Assembly (NCBI GenBank): GCA_019420265.1
Contig: JAHZHM010000182.1
Coordinates: forward strand, 1 to 11,339
DNA length: 11,339 nt
Direction: 5' to 3'
Source: Clostridiales bacterium
GTDB taxonomy: Bacteria > Bacillota > Clostridia > Christensenellales > Christensenellaceae
Part shown: piece after piece, positions 1 through 7,199 of the stretch
Layout: the number at the start of each line of letters is the position of its first letter
Numbering within the stretch: the stretch's first letter is position 1
Position numbers and translations under genes: made by a program
The notes under the pieces: model-generated
What the model saw: only the letters and a program-made list of their open reading frames with translations
Told to the model about the DNA's origin: nothing
The model's database searches: none

Positions 1-1618
1 TCAGACCTTTGGCGCGATGGATGTGCTCTGCACGGACAAGACGGGCACGCTGACCGAAGATAAAATTGTCCTGGAAAAATACATGGATCTGAACGGCGAC
101 GACGACCAGCGCGTGCTGCGCCACGCCTTTTTGAACAGCTATTTTCAGACGGGCCTTAAAAACCTCATCGATGTGGCTGTCATCGAGCGCGCCAAGAAAA
201 ACGGGTTGGGCGGTCTTTTAGAGGAATACCGGCATGTGGACGAGATTCCCTTCGATTTCTCCCGCCGCCGCATGAGCGTGGTTTTGGAAGATTCCGCGGG
301 CAAGCGGCAGCTCATCACCAAGGGGGCTGTGGAGGAAGTGCTGGCCATCTGCTCATATGCGGATTTTGGCGGCGAGATTCGCCCGCTGGACGATGCGCAC
401 CGCGCTCAGGCCCAGCAAGTTTATGCCAAGCATAATTTCGACGGCCTGCGCATGCTGGCCGTGGCCCAGAAAAACGAGATCCGCGAAGCTGGCGCATTCG
501 ATACCAGCGATGAAAAGGATATGGTTCTGCTGGGCTTCATCGGGTTTTTAGACCCGCCCAAGCAGAGCGCCGCCCAGGCCATTACGGCGCTGCAGGAGCA
601 CGGCGTCAAAGTTGTCGTGCTGACGGGAGACAGCGAAGGCGTGGCCGTCAAGGTGTGCAGCAAAGTCGGCGTGGATACCGAGCACTGCCTGACAGGGGTG
701 GATGTGGAAGCCATGAGCGACAAGGCGCTCTGCAAGGCCGTGCGGGAATGCTGCCTGTTCTCCAAGCTCTCCCCGGCGCAAAAACAGCGGGTTGTTGCCG
801 CGTTCCAGGCGAACGGGCACACCGTGGGCTATATGGGCGACGGCATCAACGATACGCTGGCCATGCGCCAGAGCGACGTCGGCATCTCGGTGGACAGCGC
901 AGTGGATATCGCCAAGGAGACGGCAGACATCATCCTGATGAAAAAGGATTTGATGGTTTTGGAGCAGGGCGTGCTGGAAGGGCGCAGAACCTTTGGCAAC
1001 ATCATGAAATATATCAAGATGGCGGCCAGCGGAAATTTTGGCAACATGATCTCGGTTGTTCTGGCCAGCATCCTCTTCCCCTTCCTGCCCTTAAAGCCCG
1101 TGCAGATTCTGGCGCAGAACCTGCTCTGCGATTTCGCTCAGCTGGGCATCCCCTTCGATCGGGTGGACGATTCCTATCTCAAAACCCCGCACAAATGGGA
1201 TACGGGCAGCATCCAGAAATTCATGTTTTCCATGGGGCCGCTCTCCTCGCTGTTCGACCTGTGCTGCTACGGCGTGCTCTGGTGGGCCATGGGCGCGAAC
1301 AGCATGCAGAGCGCAGCGCTGTTCCAATGCGGCAACTTCGTCTACGGGACGCTCTCACAGATCTTCGTCGTCCACATGATCCGCACGGAAAAAGTTCCCT
1401 TTGCCCAAAGCCGGCCTGCCGGCCTGCTGCTGGGCAGCACGCTGCTCTTTTCGGCGCTGACCCTTGGCATCGGCTTTGGCGGCTTTGCGGCCTATCTGGA
1501 TATGGCGGCTTTGCCCCTCTCCTTCCTGCCCTGGCTGGCCGTGCTGCTGGCGGGATACTGCCTGGGCGCGCAGATCATCAAGCGCTTCTATAAGAAGGCC
1601 AACGGGCATTGGCTATAA
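1..1618 (+). CDS. mgtA: Mg2+-importing P-type ATPase, type IIIB (MgtA-like), 5' end missing
   Basis: The reading frame is open from base 2, so the gene starts before the window; 538 residues are visible, against roughly 900 for the whole family protein. In visible-residue numbering, the phosphorylated Asp is D12 in DKTGTLT, the nucleotide-binding-domain KGA is at 107-109, DPPK at 184-187, TGDS at 208-211 and the hinge GDGIND at 279-284. The ATPase core is followed by the C-terminal membrane helices. Family-specific signatures are FGAMD before the DKTGT motif, EIPFDFSRRRMSVV at 81-94, SGNFGNMISV in the fifth-helix region and NLLCDFAQLGIPFDRVDD in the sixth. Family knowledge says MgtA/MgtB enzymes use ATP to bring Mg2+ into the cytoplasm. 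One oddity is TLAM after GDGIND, where the family usually has a Pro (APAL or SPAL). An intrinsic terminator follows the stop. The substrate is inferred from family membership only. Confidence 0.93.
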   Translation, partial: QTFGAMDVLCTDKTGTLTEDKIVLEKYMDLNGDDDQRVLRHAFLNSYFQTGLKNLIDVAVIERAKKNGLGGLLEEYRHVDEIPFDFSRRRMSVVLEDSAGKRQLITKGAVEEVLAICSYADFGGEIRPLDDAHRAQAQQVYAKHNFDGLRMLAVAQKNEIREAGAFDTSDEKDMVLLGFIGFLDPPKQSAAQAITALQEHGVKVVVLTGDSEGVAVKVCSKVGVDTEHCLTGVDVEAMSDKALCKAVRECCLFSKLSPAQKQRVVAAFQANGHTVGYMGDGINDTLAMRQSDVGISVDSAVDIAKETADIILMKKDLMVLEQGVLEGRRTFGNIMKYIKMAASGNFGNMISVVLASILFPFLPLKPVQILAQNLLCDFAQLGIPFDRVDDSYLKTPHKWDTGSIQKFMFSMGPLSSLFDLCCYGVLWWAMGANSMQSAALFQCGNFVYGTLSQIFVVHMIRTEKVPFAQSRPAGLLLGSTLLFSALTLGIGFGGFAAYLDMAALPLSFLPWLAVLLAGYCLGAQIIKRFYKKANGHWL

Positions 1619-1628
1619 ACAAACGAAC

Positions 1629-1664
1629 AAAAGCGCTCTCTGCTTCCTGCAGGGGGCGCTTTTT
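1629..1664 (+). terminator. Intrinsic terminator of the Mg2+ ATPase gene
   Basis: An 8-bp stem, AAAAGCGC (1629-1636) with GCGCTTTT (1656-1663), is extended by an inner stem CTCTGC/GCAGGG with one G-T pair, closed by a TTCCT loop. The right arm runs into a T5 tract. It starts 10 bases after the ATPase stop codon. Confidence 0.88.
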
Positions 1665-1847
1665 CAAACGCATACGCCGGGGTGTCCCCCTTCGCCCTCG
1701 CTCATGCCAAGGCGGGACAACATCAGCTCTTTTCAGCCGGGGCATTTCTTCGCGGCCCAGGCAGGCGAACGCACCTTCCCCTGCCCCTTCACCGGATGGG
1801 GCCGATGTGCGGCCTCAAATTCCGGCCCTATTTTTCCCGCAAGGGCA
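1665..1847. other. Gene-free spacer between the ATPase terminator and the his promoter
   Basis: About 180 bases separate the ATPase terminator from the his promoter. Open frames cross it on both strands, but none has a ribosome binding site or a protein sequence I recognise. The only structure is a small GGGG/CCCC hairpin (1679-1689) and the nested hairpin listed at 1792-1825. No RNA gene or mobile-element end is visible. Confidence 0.6.
1792..1825 (+). other. Nested GC-rich hairpin upstream of the his promoter
   Basis: The outer stem is CCGGA (1792-1796) with TCCGG (1821-1825). The inner 7-bp stem is GGGGCCG (1798-1804) with CGGCCTC (1810-1816), with one G-T pair and loop ATGTG. CCCTATTTTT follows. 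An alternative fold pairs GGGCCG (1799-1804) with CGGCCC (1823-1828) directly before the TATTTTT run. It may be a second, back-up terminator for transcription reading in from the left. It lies upstream of the his promoter, so it is not part of that operon's leader. Confidence 0.4.
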
Positions 1848-1876
1848 TTGACGCGGGCGCAAAAGAGTGGTAAAAT
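1848..1876 (+). promoter_or_regulatory. Sigma-A promoter of the his operon
   Basis: The -35 box is TTGACG (1848-1853), followed by a 17-bp spacer and the -10 box TAAAAT (1871-1876). Each box matches the consensus at five of six positions and the spacer is optimal. The predicted start is near 1883, giving a 5' untranslated region of only about 47 bases before hisZ. That is too short for a T-box riboswitch or a leader-peptide attenuator. Confidence 0.8.
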
Positions 1877-1878
1877 TC

Positions 1879-1903
1879 ATTACGGTAATAAGATAATATA
1901 TTA
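1879..1903. promoter_or_regulatory. Two palindromes over the his transcription start, candidate operator
   Basis: ATTAC-G-GTAAT (1879-1889) is a perfect inverted repeat that begins 3 bases after the -10 box and covers the predicted start point. TAATATATTA (1894-1903) is a perfect 10-bp palindrome just downstream. A dimeric repressor bound here would block transcription initiation. The second palindrome is only A and T, so it could be chance in this AT-rich patch. No regulator is encoded in the window. Confidence 0.35.
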
Positions 1904-1917
1904 GCATAGTAAATTAT

Positions 1918-1924
1918 AGGAGAG
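1918..1924 (+). promoter_or_regulatory. Ribosome binding site selecting the GTG start of hisZ
   Basis: AGGAGAG lies 5 bases before the GTG at 1930. An ATG at 1925 is in another frame and too close to the site. The first in-frame residues from the GTG (SKIIQKNIPEGTRD) match the usual N-terminus of HisZ/HisS-like proteins. Confidence 0.75.
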
Positions 1925-1929
1925 ATGAC

Positions 1930-3003
1930 GTGTCTAAAATCATTCAGAAAAACATCCCCGAGGGAACGCGGGATTTGATCTTTGAAGAGGTGCTGGCCCA
2001 GCGCAGGCTGGAGGCCGAGCTTTTGGAGCTCTATGCCCGGCTGGGGTTCTCCCCCGTCTGCACGCCCACGCTGGAATACTGCGATGTGTTTGACCACGAC
2101 CGCCAGTGCATCCCCCAGGAGGAGATTTACCAGTTTACGGATCGCAGCGGGCGGCTGGTGGCCCTGCGGCCGGACAACACCTCCCCCATTGCCCGGGTGG
2201 CCTCTTCCAAGCTGCGGGATGCGGCGCTGCCGCTGAAAATCTGCTATAGCCAGAATGTCTACCGCGCCGGCGACGCCTACCACGCCCGGCGCAGCGAAAT
2301 TTTGCAGAGCGGCGTGGAAATTCTGGGCGGCGATCCAAAGGCGGAGGACCTCTGCTGCCTGTTTACCGCACTGCAAACTATGGCCGCCTGCAGCCAGGAT
2401 TATAAAATCGAGATCGGCTATGCCAATTTCTTTGAAATTCTGCTCTTCGATGAGCAGATCAGCGCATCCGAGCGGGCAGATCTGAAAAACTATATCGCGG
2501 CCAAAAACAGCAGCGGATTTTCCTTCTCGCTCAATGCCGTGGCGGCAAAGGCCGTGGAACTGGCGGCCATTCTGCCCAGGCTCTGCGGCGGGGCGGATGT
2601 GCTCCAAAAGGCGCGGGAGCTGGCAGGGGGCAACGAGCGGGCGCTGGGCATCCTCTCCTATCTGGAGACCATCTACCAGGCGTTTTCAGATGCGGGATAC
2701 GGCGATCGCATCATCATCGATCTGGGTATCGTCCAGAATATCGACTACTATACCGGCCTGGTGTTCAAGGGCTATCAGGGCGGCATCGGCGAGGAAGTGC
2801 TCTCGGGCGGGCGCTACGACAATCTGCTGGGCAGCTTTGGCTATCCGCTGCCAGCCTGCGGCTTTGCGCTCAACCTCTCGGAGGTTGCCGCGGCCAAGGA
2901 AAAGCCCGCCGCGCCGGCCGCTTTTCCCATCGATTTTAAGGCGGGCAGCCAGGATATCCGCCGGGCTGGGGAATATCTCAAAAACATCGGGAGGAACGCA
3001 TGA
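1930..3003 (+). CDS. hisZ: ATP phosphoribosyltransferase regulatory subunit HisZ
   Basis: HisZ is a histidyl-tRNA synthetase paralogue that does not charge tRNA. It forms a complex with short HisG, activates it and carries the histidine feedback site, acting at the first step of the pathway. The 357-residue protein has the class II synthetase fold: PEGTRD near the N-terminus, RPDNTSPIARVA at 80-91, the motif-2-like YSQNVYRA at 106-113, and the motif-3-like GGRYDNLLGSFG at 293-304. Where a true HisS has an arginine (RGLDYY), this protein has VQNIDYYTG (268-276). It ends soon after motif 3, so the C-terminal anticodon-binding domain of HisS is absent. Both points support HisZ over HisS. It starts with GTG and is the first gene of the operon. 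Its stop overlaps the hisG start by 4 bases, consistent with 1:1 expression of the two subunits. Confidence 0.93.
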   Translation: MSKIIQKNIPEGTRDLIFEEVLAQRRLEAELLELYARLGFSPVCTPTLEYCDVFDHDRQCIPQEEIYQFTDRSGRLVALRPDNTSPIARVASSKLRDAALPLKICYSQNVYRAGDAYHARRSEILQSGVEILGGDPKAEDLCCLFTALQTMAACSQDYKIEIGYANFFEILLFDEQISASERADLKNYIAAKNSSGFSFSLNAVAAKAVELAAILPRLCGGADVLQKARELAGGNERALGILSYLETIYQAFSDAGYGDRIIIDLGIVQNIDYYTGLVFKGYQGGIGEEVLSGGRYDNLLGSFGYPLPACGFALNLSEVAAAKEKPAAPAAFPIDFKAGSQDIRRAGEYLKNIGRNA

Positions 3004-3614
3004 TAAAGCTCGCACTCACCAAAGGAAGAATTGAAAAAAAGGCTCTGGATCTGCTGGAGGCCTGCGGCTACGACGTCTCCCCCGTGCGGGATAAGGGGCG
3101 CAAATTGGTCTTTTGTTGCGGCAATTTGGAGATCATCCTGGCAAAGGCGCCGGATGTCATCACCTATGTGCAGAGCGGCGTCTGCGATGCGGGCATCGTG
3201 GGCCGGGATACCATCATGGAGCAGGGGGGCAGTTTCTATGAGCTGCTGGATCTGGGCTTTGGCAAATGCCGCTTTGCCCTGGCGGGCATCGCCGGAAAAA
3301 ATTTCTACGAGGGCTATAGCCATAAGGCCATCGCGACCAAATACCCCAATGTCTCCCGCCGGTTTCTGGCCAGCAAAAACGTGGACTGCGAGATCGTCAA
3401 AATCGAGGGGTCTGTGGAGCTGGCGCCCATTCTGGGGCTGGCAGACGCCATCATCGATATCGTCGAGACGGGCGACACTTTGCGGGAAAACGGTCTTTGC
3501 GTGTATGAAGATGTGGCCGAACTCTCCGCAAGGCTCATCGTCAACAGCGCGGCCATGAAGCTGAAAAACGAGGAGATTTCCGCTTTCGCCGCAAAAATGG
3601 CGGCCGCGCTCTAG
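3000..3614 (+). CDS. hisG: ATP phosphoribosyltransferase, short catalytic form HisG
   Basis: HisG joins ATP and PRPP to give phosphoribosyl-ATP and pyrophosphate, the committed step of histidine synthesis. At 204 residues it is the short form, which lacks the C-terminal regulatory domain of long HisG and therefore needs HisZ, encoded directly upstream. Visible motifs are the N-terminal KLALTKGRIEKKAL, GVCDAGIVGRD at 60-70, and the PRPP-binding loop DIVETGDTL at 153-161. The ATG at 3000 overlaps the hisZ stop (ATGA) and has GGGAGG 5 bases upstream, inside hisZ. After its TAG comes a 59-base gap, the widest in the operon, holding a hairpin and a possible internal promoter. Confidence 0.95.
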   Translation: MIKLALTKGRIEKKALDLLEACGYDVSPVRDKGRKLVFCCGNLEIILAKAPDVITYVQSGVCDAGIVGRDTIMEQGGSFYELLDLGFGKCRFALAGIAGKNFYEGYSHKAIATKYPNVSRRFLASKNVDCEIVKIEGSVELAPILGLADAIIDIVETGDTLRENGLCVYEDVAELSARLIVNSAAMKLKNEEISAFAAKMAAAL

Positions 3615-3618
3615 AAAG

Positions 3619-3636
3619 TTGCGCCGGGCGGCGCAA
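3619..3636 (+). other. Small GC-rich hairpin between hisG and hisD
   Basis: TTGCGCC (3619-3625) and GGCGCAA (3630-3636) form a perfect 7-bp stem with a GGGC tetraloop, starting 5 bases after the hisG stop. No T tract follows, so it is not a standard terminator. It may protect the hisZG message end, cause pausing, or simply overlap the -35 region of the possible promoter next to it. Confidence 0.5.
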
Positions 3637-3640
3637 AATC

Positions 3641-3649
3641 TGGTATGAT
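3641..3649 (+). promoter_or_regulatory. Possible extended -10 promoter ahead of hisD
   Basis: TGGTATGAT matches the extended -10 pattern TGnTATAAT with one mismatch and lies 25 bases before the hisD start. The only -35 candidate is TTGCGC (3619-3624) at a long 19-bp spacing and with half the consensus bases. It sits in the longest intergenic gap of the operon, which makes an internal promoter plausible but not certain. Confidence 0.35.
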
Positions 3650-3673
3650 AGAAGAAAACGGAGGAAACATGCT

Positions 3674-4960
3674 ATGTTGAAGATATTCGATACATCGAAG
3701 GGAGAGGAAAAGGCGCTTTTTACCGCGTTGGAATCCAGGGCGGGCAGCGAGACGCAGGAAGTCTCGCAGAAGGTGCGCCAGGTGATCGAGGCTGTGCGCG
3801 CCGAGGGCGACGCGGCGCTTTTGCGCTATTGCCAGCAGTTCGACGGCGTCTCGCTCTCTTCGCTCTGCCTTTCCGAGCAGGAAATTGCGGACTGCCTCGC
3901 TGCGGTGGATCCTGCGCTTTTTGCCACCATGGAAAAGGCCGCGGCCAATATCCGCGCCTACCACGAAAAACAGCTCTGCACGGGCTACGAAATGCAGGAA
4001 AACGGCCGGATGCTGGGCCGCATCGTGCGCCCGCTGGAGCGGGTTGGCGTGTATGTCCCGGGCGGGACGGCGGCCTATCCTTCCACCGTGCTCATGAACT
4101 GCATCCCCGCGGCGGTGGCTGGCGTGGGCGAGATCGTGCTGGTGACGCCGCCCAAGGCGGAGGGCGTGAATCCGGCGGTGGTGGCCGCGGCCAAAATCGC
4201 AGGCGTCAGCCGGATTTTCACAGTGGGCGGTGCGCAGGCTGTGGCCGCACTGACCTATGGGACGCAGTCCATCCCGGCGGTGGATAAAATCGTCGGGCCG
4301 GGCAATGTGTTCGTGGCCGAGGCCAAGCGGCAGGTTTACGGCATCGTGGATATCGACATGATCGCCGGGCCCAGCGAAGTGCTGGTGCTGGCCGACGAGA
4401 CGGCGACGCCCGCCTACGCCGCGGCAGACCTGCTCTCCCAGCTGGAGCACGATGTGCTGGCCAGCGCCGTGCTCATCACGACCAGCCGCGCTCTGGCAGA
4501 GCAGGTTTCGGCCTGCATAGAGGAGCAGATGGCCTCCCTCTCCCGCAGGGAAATCATCGAGCAGTCTCTGGCAAACTACTCCGGGGCCGTCATCGTGCCC
4601 ACCATGGAGGAGGGTTTTGCCATCGCCAACGCCATCGCCCCCGAGCATCTGGAGATTTTGACCAAAGACCCGTATGCGGATCTGGCAAAAGTGAAAAACG
4701 CGGGCAGCATTTTCCTGGGCGAATATGCCCCCGAGCCGCTGGGCGATTATTTCGCGGGCACCAACCACGTTTTGCCCACCAACGGCACGGCGCGATTCTC
4801 TTCCCCGCTCTCTGTAGACGCATTTTTAAAGAAAATGAGCTATCTGCGCTATGAAAAGCAGGCGCTTTTGGAGGATGCCGAGGACATCATGCGGTTTGCC
4901 CAGGTAGAGGGGCTGACGGCGCACGCCGCCTCTGTGCGCATCCGCCAGGAACAAAAATAA
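3674..4960 (+). CDS. hisD: Histidinol dehydrogenase
   Basis: HisD carries out the last two steps, oxidising L-histidinol through histidinal to L-histidine with two NAD+. The 428-residue length is normal for the family. The NAD-binding-region blocks are RVGVYVPGG (123-131), VGGAQAVAAL (184-193) and VGPGNVFVAEAKRQV (207-221). The catalytic pair is E324-H325 in APEHLEI. Zinc ligands expected from the E. coli enzyme are all present: Q256 and H259 in SQLEHD, D358 in LGDYF, and H417 in the C-terminal tail. GGAGG (3660-3664) lies 9 bases before the chosen ATG. An out-of-frame ATG at 3669 would give only three codons. It follows a 59-base gap after hisG and is separated by 12 bases from hisC. Confidence 0.97.
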   Translation: MLKIFDTSKGEEKALFTALESRAGSETQEVSQKVRQVIEAVRAEGDAALLRYCQQFDGVSLSSLCLSEQEIADCLAAVDPALFATMEKAAANIRAYHEKQLCTGYEMQENGRMLGRIVRPLERVGVYVPGGTAAYPSTVLMNCIPAAVAGVGEIVLVTPPKAEGVNPAVVAAAKIAGVSRIFTVGGAQAVAALTYGTQSIPAVDKIVGPGNVFVAEAKRQVYGIVDIDMIAGPSEVLVLADETATPAYAAADLLSQLEHDVLASAVLITTSRALAEQVSACIEEQMASLSRREIIEQSLANYSGAVIVPTMEEGFAIANAIAPEHLEILTKDPYADLAKVKNAGSIFLGEYAPEPLGDYFAGTNHVLPTNGTARFSSPLSVDAFLKKMSYLRYEKQALLEDAEDIMRFAQVEGLTAHAASVRIRQEQK

Positions 4961-4972
4961 CAGGAGGACACC

Positions 4973-6010
4973 ATGAACTTACTCCCGGAAAAACTGCGGA
5001 ATATGACGCCCTACGCCCCAAGCGCGGGCACATATGCCGTTCGGCTGGATGCCAACGAAAGCCCGTTTGATTTGCCGGCTTCGGCCAAAGAGAAATTTTT
5101 GCAGGAGCTATTTTCCGCTCCGCTCAACCGCTATCCCGATGCCGGCGCCGCCGCCCTCTGCGCGGCCTTTGGAGCGCGCTATGGCATAGAGCCCGGATTT
5201 ATCATGGCCGGGAACGGCTCGGACGAGCTCATCGGCCTGCTGCTCTCCTCCTTCCTTGCCAAGGGAGATACGCTGCTGCTGGCCTCGCCGGATTTTTCCA
5301 TGTATCGCTTTTATGCCGAGCTTTCGGAAATTAACCTGGCTTCCTGCTCCAGAGGCGCGGAGTTTGGCGCCGGGGCGCTGGAAGATGCGCTGGCCCAGAG
5401 CGGCGCCAGGGCCGTCATCTTCTCCAACCCCTGCAACCCGACCGGCTCGGGCATTTCCCGCGCCGAGCTACTCCCGCTCATCCAAAAGCGGGAGGATGTG
5501 CTGTTTTTGGTGGATGAGGCGTATATGGATTTTTGGGATCAGAGCCTGCTGCACGACGCGCCGGCGCTTTCCAACCTCATCGTTTTGCGCACGCTCTCCA
5601 AGGCATGGGGCGCGGCCGGGCTGCGGCTGGGCTTTGCGGTTTCCAGCCCTGGCCTAATCTCGGCGCTCAATGCCGCCAGAAGCCCTTATAACGTGGGCAC
5701 GCCCGCACAGATTTTGGGGCGCATTCTGCTGGAGCAGGAGGGGAGCCGCGGCGCATTTCTGGCAGAGCAGGCGCGCAAGCTGGAGCGCCAGCTGAAACTG
5801 CTGTTGCCGCAGGCGCGGGTTTTCCCGACGCACACCAACTTCGTCTATCTGGAGACGCAGGATGCTGCGCAGATCTATGAATATTTAAAGGAACAGGGCA
5901 TCATCATCCGGCTGTTCGGCCAAAACGCCCTGCGCATCACCGCCTCGGTGGACGAGGAGCTCGGCGCGCTGTATGCGGCGCTGGAACAAATGAAGGAGGC
6001 ATCAAAATGA
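4973..6010 (+). CDS. hisC: Histidinol-phosphate aminotransferase
   Basis: HisC is a fold-type I PLP enzyme that transfers the amino group of glutamate to imidazole-acetol phosphate, giving L-histidinol phosphate. The 345 residues are close to the usual size. Landmarks are LDANESPF (25-32), AGNGSDELI (79-87), the cofactor-contacting SNPCNPTGSG (151-160), DEAYMDF (181-187) with the Asp that pairs with the pyridine nitrogen, and the Schiff-base lysine K210 in RTLSKAWGAAGLRLGF. The late LRITAS block (320-325) carries the expected substrate-carboxylate arginine. GGAGG (4963-4967) precedes the ATG at a good distance. The stop overlaps the hisB start by 4 bases. The name rests on the His-specific context as well as the motifs, because this aminotransferase group can have broader specificity. 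Confidence 0.95.
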   Translation: MNLLPEKLRNMTPYAPSAGTYAVRLDANESPFDLPASAKEKFLQELFSAPLNRYPDAGAAALCAAFGARYGIEPGFIMAGNGSDELIGLLLSSFLAKGDTLLLASPDFSMYRFYAELSEINLASCSRGAEFGAGALEDALAQSGARAVIFSNPCNPTGSGISRAELLPLIQKREDVLFLVDEAYMDFWDQSLLHDAPALSNLIVLRTLSKAWGAAGLRLGFAVSSPGLISALNAARSPYNVGTPAQILGRILLEQEGSRGAFLAEQARKLERQLKLLLPQARVFPTHTNFVYLETQDAAQIYEYLKEQGIIIRLFGQNALRITASVDEELGALYAALEQMKEASK

Positions 6011-6588
6011 GAACAGCATCCCTTTCGAGAAAAACCAAGGAGACGGACATCACCCTCAGCCTGGAGCTGCTGGAGGCCGGCCAGCCCGGCACTTTCACAG
6101 GCACCAGCGGTATCGGCTTTTTTGACCATATGCTGACGGCGCTCTGCGTGCACGGCAACATGAACATCAACCTCTCGCTTGCCGGGGATTACGAGGTGGA
6201 TTGCCACCACAGCATCGAGGATCTGGGCATCGTATTTGGCACGGCATTCCGCCAGGCGCTGGGCGATGCGCCGCTGGCGCGCTATGGGCAGTCGTATGTG
6301 CCCATGGATGAATGCCTCTGCCGCTCGGTTATCGATATTTCCGGCCGGCCCTATCTGGTGTTTCATGCGGATTTTAAAAACCAGAGCATCGGCGCGCTGG
6401 ATGTCTGCATGGTGGAGGAATTTTTCTACGCTTTCACCTACAGCTCCAAAACCACACTGCATCTGGAAGTGCTCTATGGCAATAACGATCATCACAAAGT
6501 GGAAGGGCTTTTCAAGGCATTCGCCCGCAGCATTTCCCAGGCAATGCAGCCCTCTGCCGCGCTGCTCTCGACCAAAGGTGTGCTATGA
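6007..6588 (+). CDS. hisB: Imidazoleglycerol-phosphate dehydratase, monofunctional
   Basis: HisB removes water from imidazole-glycerol phosphate to give imidazole-acetol phosphate, using Mn2+ bound by duplicated His-rich motifs. At 193 residues it is the dehydratase alone, without the N-terminal phosphatase domain found in enteric HisB. Motifs in order are TKETDI (10-15), GFFDHML (37-43), DCHHSIEDLG (65-74), VPMDECL (98-104), the SGRP turn (112-115), EEFFYAF (137-143) and the second metal motif NNDHHKVEGLFKAFAR (159-174). The start ATG lies in the ATGA overlap with hisC, and AAGGAGG (5993-5999) is 7 bases upstream. Its end overlaps hisH in the same way. The histidinol-phosphate phosphatase step must come from another gene not present here. 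Confidence 0.97.
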   Translation: MRTASLSRKTKETDITLSLELLEAGQPGTFTGTSGIGFFDHMLTALCVHGNMNINLSLAGDYEVDCHHSIEDLGIVFGTAFRQALGDAPLARYGQSYVPMDECLCRSVIDISGRPYLVFHADFKNQSIGALDVCMVEEFFYAFTYSSKTTLHLEVLYGNNDHHKVEGLFKAFARSISQAMQPSAALLSTKGVL

Positions 6589-7199
6589 TAGCGGTAATCG
6601 ATTACGGCATGGGCAACCTGCATAGCGTCTGCAACGCATTGGAGCACCTGGGCGTGCTCGGCAAAATCACCCGGGATCCGGCAGATTTGCAGGCGGCAGA
6701 GCGCTTGATTCTCCCGGGGGTGGGCGCATTTCCGGATGCCATGCAGGCGCTGGAGCAGACCAGCCTAAAAGAGGAGATTCTGCGGCAATGCCGCGCGGGC
6801 AAGCCGCTGCTTGGCATTTGCCTTGGCATGCAGCTTTTGTTTGAATACAGCTTAGAATACGGGAGAACTGAGGGCCTTGGGCTGATTTCGGGCGGCGTCG
6901 TCCCCATCGATGCCAAGGGGCTGAAGATCCCGCATATCGGCTGGAACGATTTGCAGCTGACCCAGCAAAGCCCTGTTCTGGCGGGCATCTCTTCGGGAGA
7001 TTATGTATATTTTGTGCACTCCTTCCGGGCGGAGACGGCACCGGAAAATATCCTTGCCAGCACGCAGTACGGCGAGAACATTCCTGCGCTGGTCAAAAAC
7101 CCGGCTCTGCCCGTCTACGGCGCGCAGTTCCACCCGGAAAAGAGCCATGAGACCGGCCTGCGCATGCTGGAGAACTTCTGCAAAGGAGAAAACCTATGA
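6585..7199 (+). CDS. hisH: Imidazole glycerol phosphate synthase, glutaminase subunit HisH
   Basis: HisH hydrolyses glutamine and passes ammonia through the HisF barrel, where imidazole-glycerol phosphate and AICAR are made. It is a class I glutamine amidotransferase of 204 residues. The nucleophile is C79 in LLGICLGMQLLFEYS. The other triad residues are H183 and E185 in GAQFHPEKSHETG. The N-terminal IDYGMGNLHSV (5-15), LPGVGAFPDAM (43-53) and KIPHIGWN (114-121) are HisH hallmarks that separate it from other amidotransferases. The ATG overlaps the hisB stop, with only a modest AAAGG site (6574-6578), so translation probably depends on coupling to hisB. Its own stop overlaps hisA. HisF, its partner, is encoded after hisA. 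Confidence 0.97.
   Translation: MIAVIDYGMGNLHSVCNALEHLGVLGKITRDPADLQAAERLILPGVGAFPDAMQALEQTSLKEEILRQCRAGKPLLGICLGMQLLFEYSLEYGRTEGLGLISGGVVPIDAKGLKIPHIGWNDLQLTQQSPVLAGISSGDYVYFVHSFRAETAPENILASTQYGENIPALVKNPALPVYGAQFHPEKSHETGLRMLENFCKGENL

Noticed and set aside
655..1593. A 312-codon open frame in another plus-strand frame inside the Mg2+ ATPase gene
   Set aside because: The ATPase frame carries all catalytic motifs through this stretch. The alternative has low-complexity Arg/Gly/His-rich sequence and no recognisable domain.
1609..1904. Short plus-strand frames crossing the spacer between the ATPase and hisZ
   Set aside because: They run through an intrinsic terminator and a strong promoter, lack ribosome binding sites, and give no recognisable protein.
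1828..2607. A 259-codon minus-strand frame over the his promoter and the 5' half of hisZ
   Set aside because: It would overlap both the promoter and hisZ, ends in the spacer with no terminator, and shows no recognisable domain. It is a shadow of hisZ.
1930..3003. hisZ as a true histidyl-tRNA synthetase (hisS)
   Set aside because: The conserved Arg before the LDYY block is replaced, the anticodon-binding domain is missing, and the gene is overlapped with short-form hisG, which needs HisZ.
3669..3680. A three-codon frame (ATG CTA TGT TGA) overlapping the hisD start, possible leader peptide
   Set aside because: The GGAGG site suits the hisD ATG at 9 bases better than this ATG at 4 bases, and a three-codon frame arises easily by chance.
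3611..4768. A 385-codon open frame on the minus strand opposite hisD
   Set aside because: It is exactly opposite a full-length, motif-complete hisD. Long antisense frames are expected in GC-rich genes with strong third-position bias, and its residues look like a reverse-complement shadow (many His, Arg and Gly).
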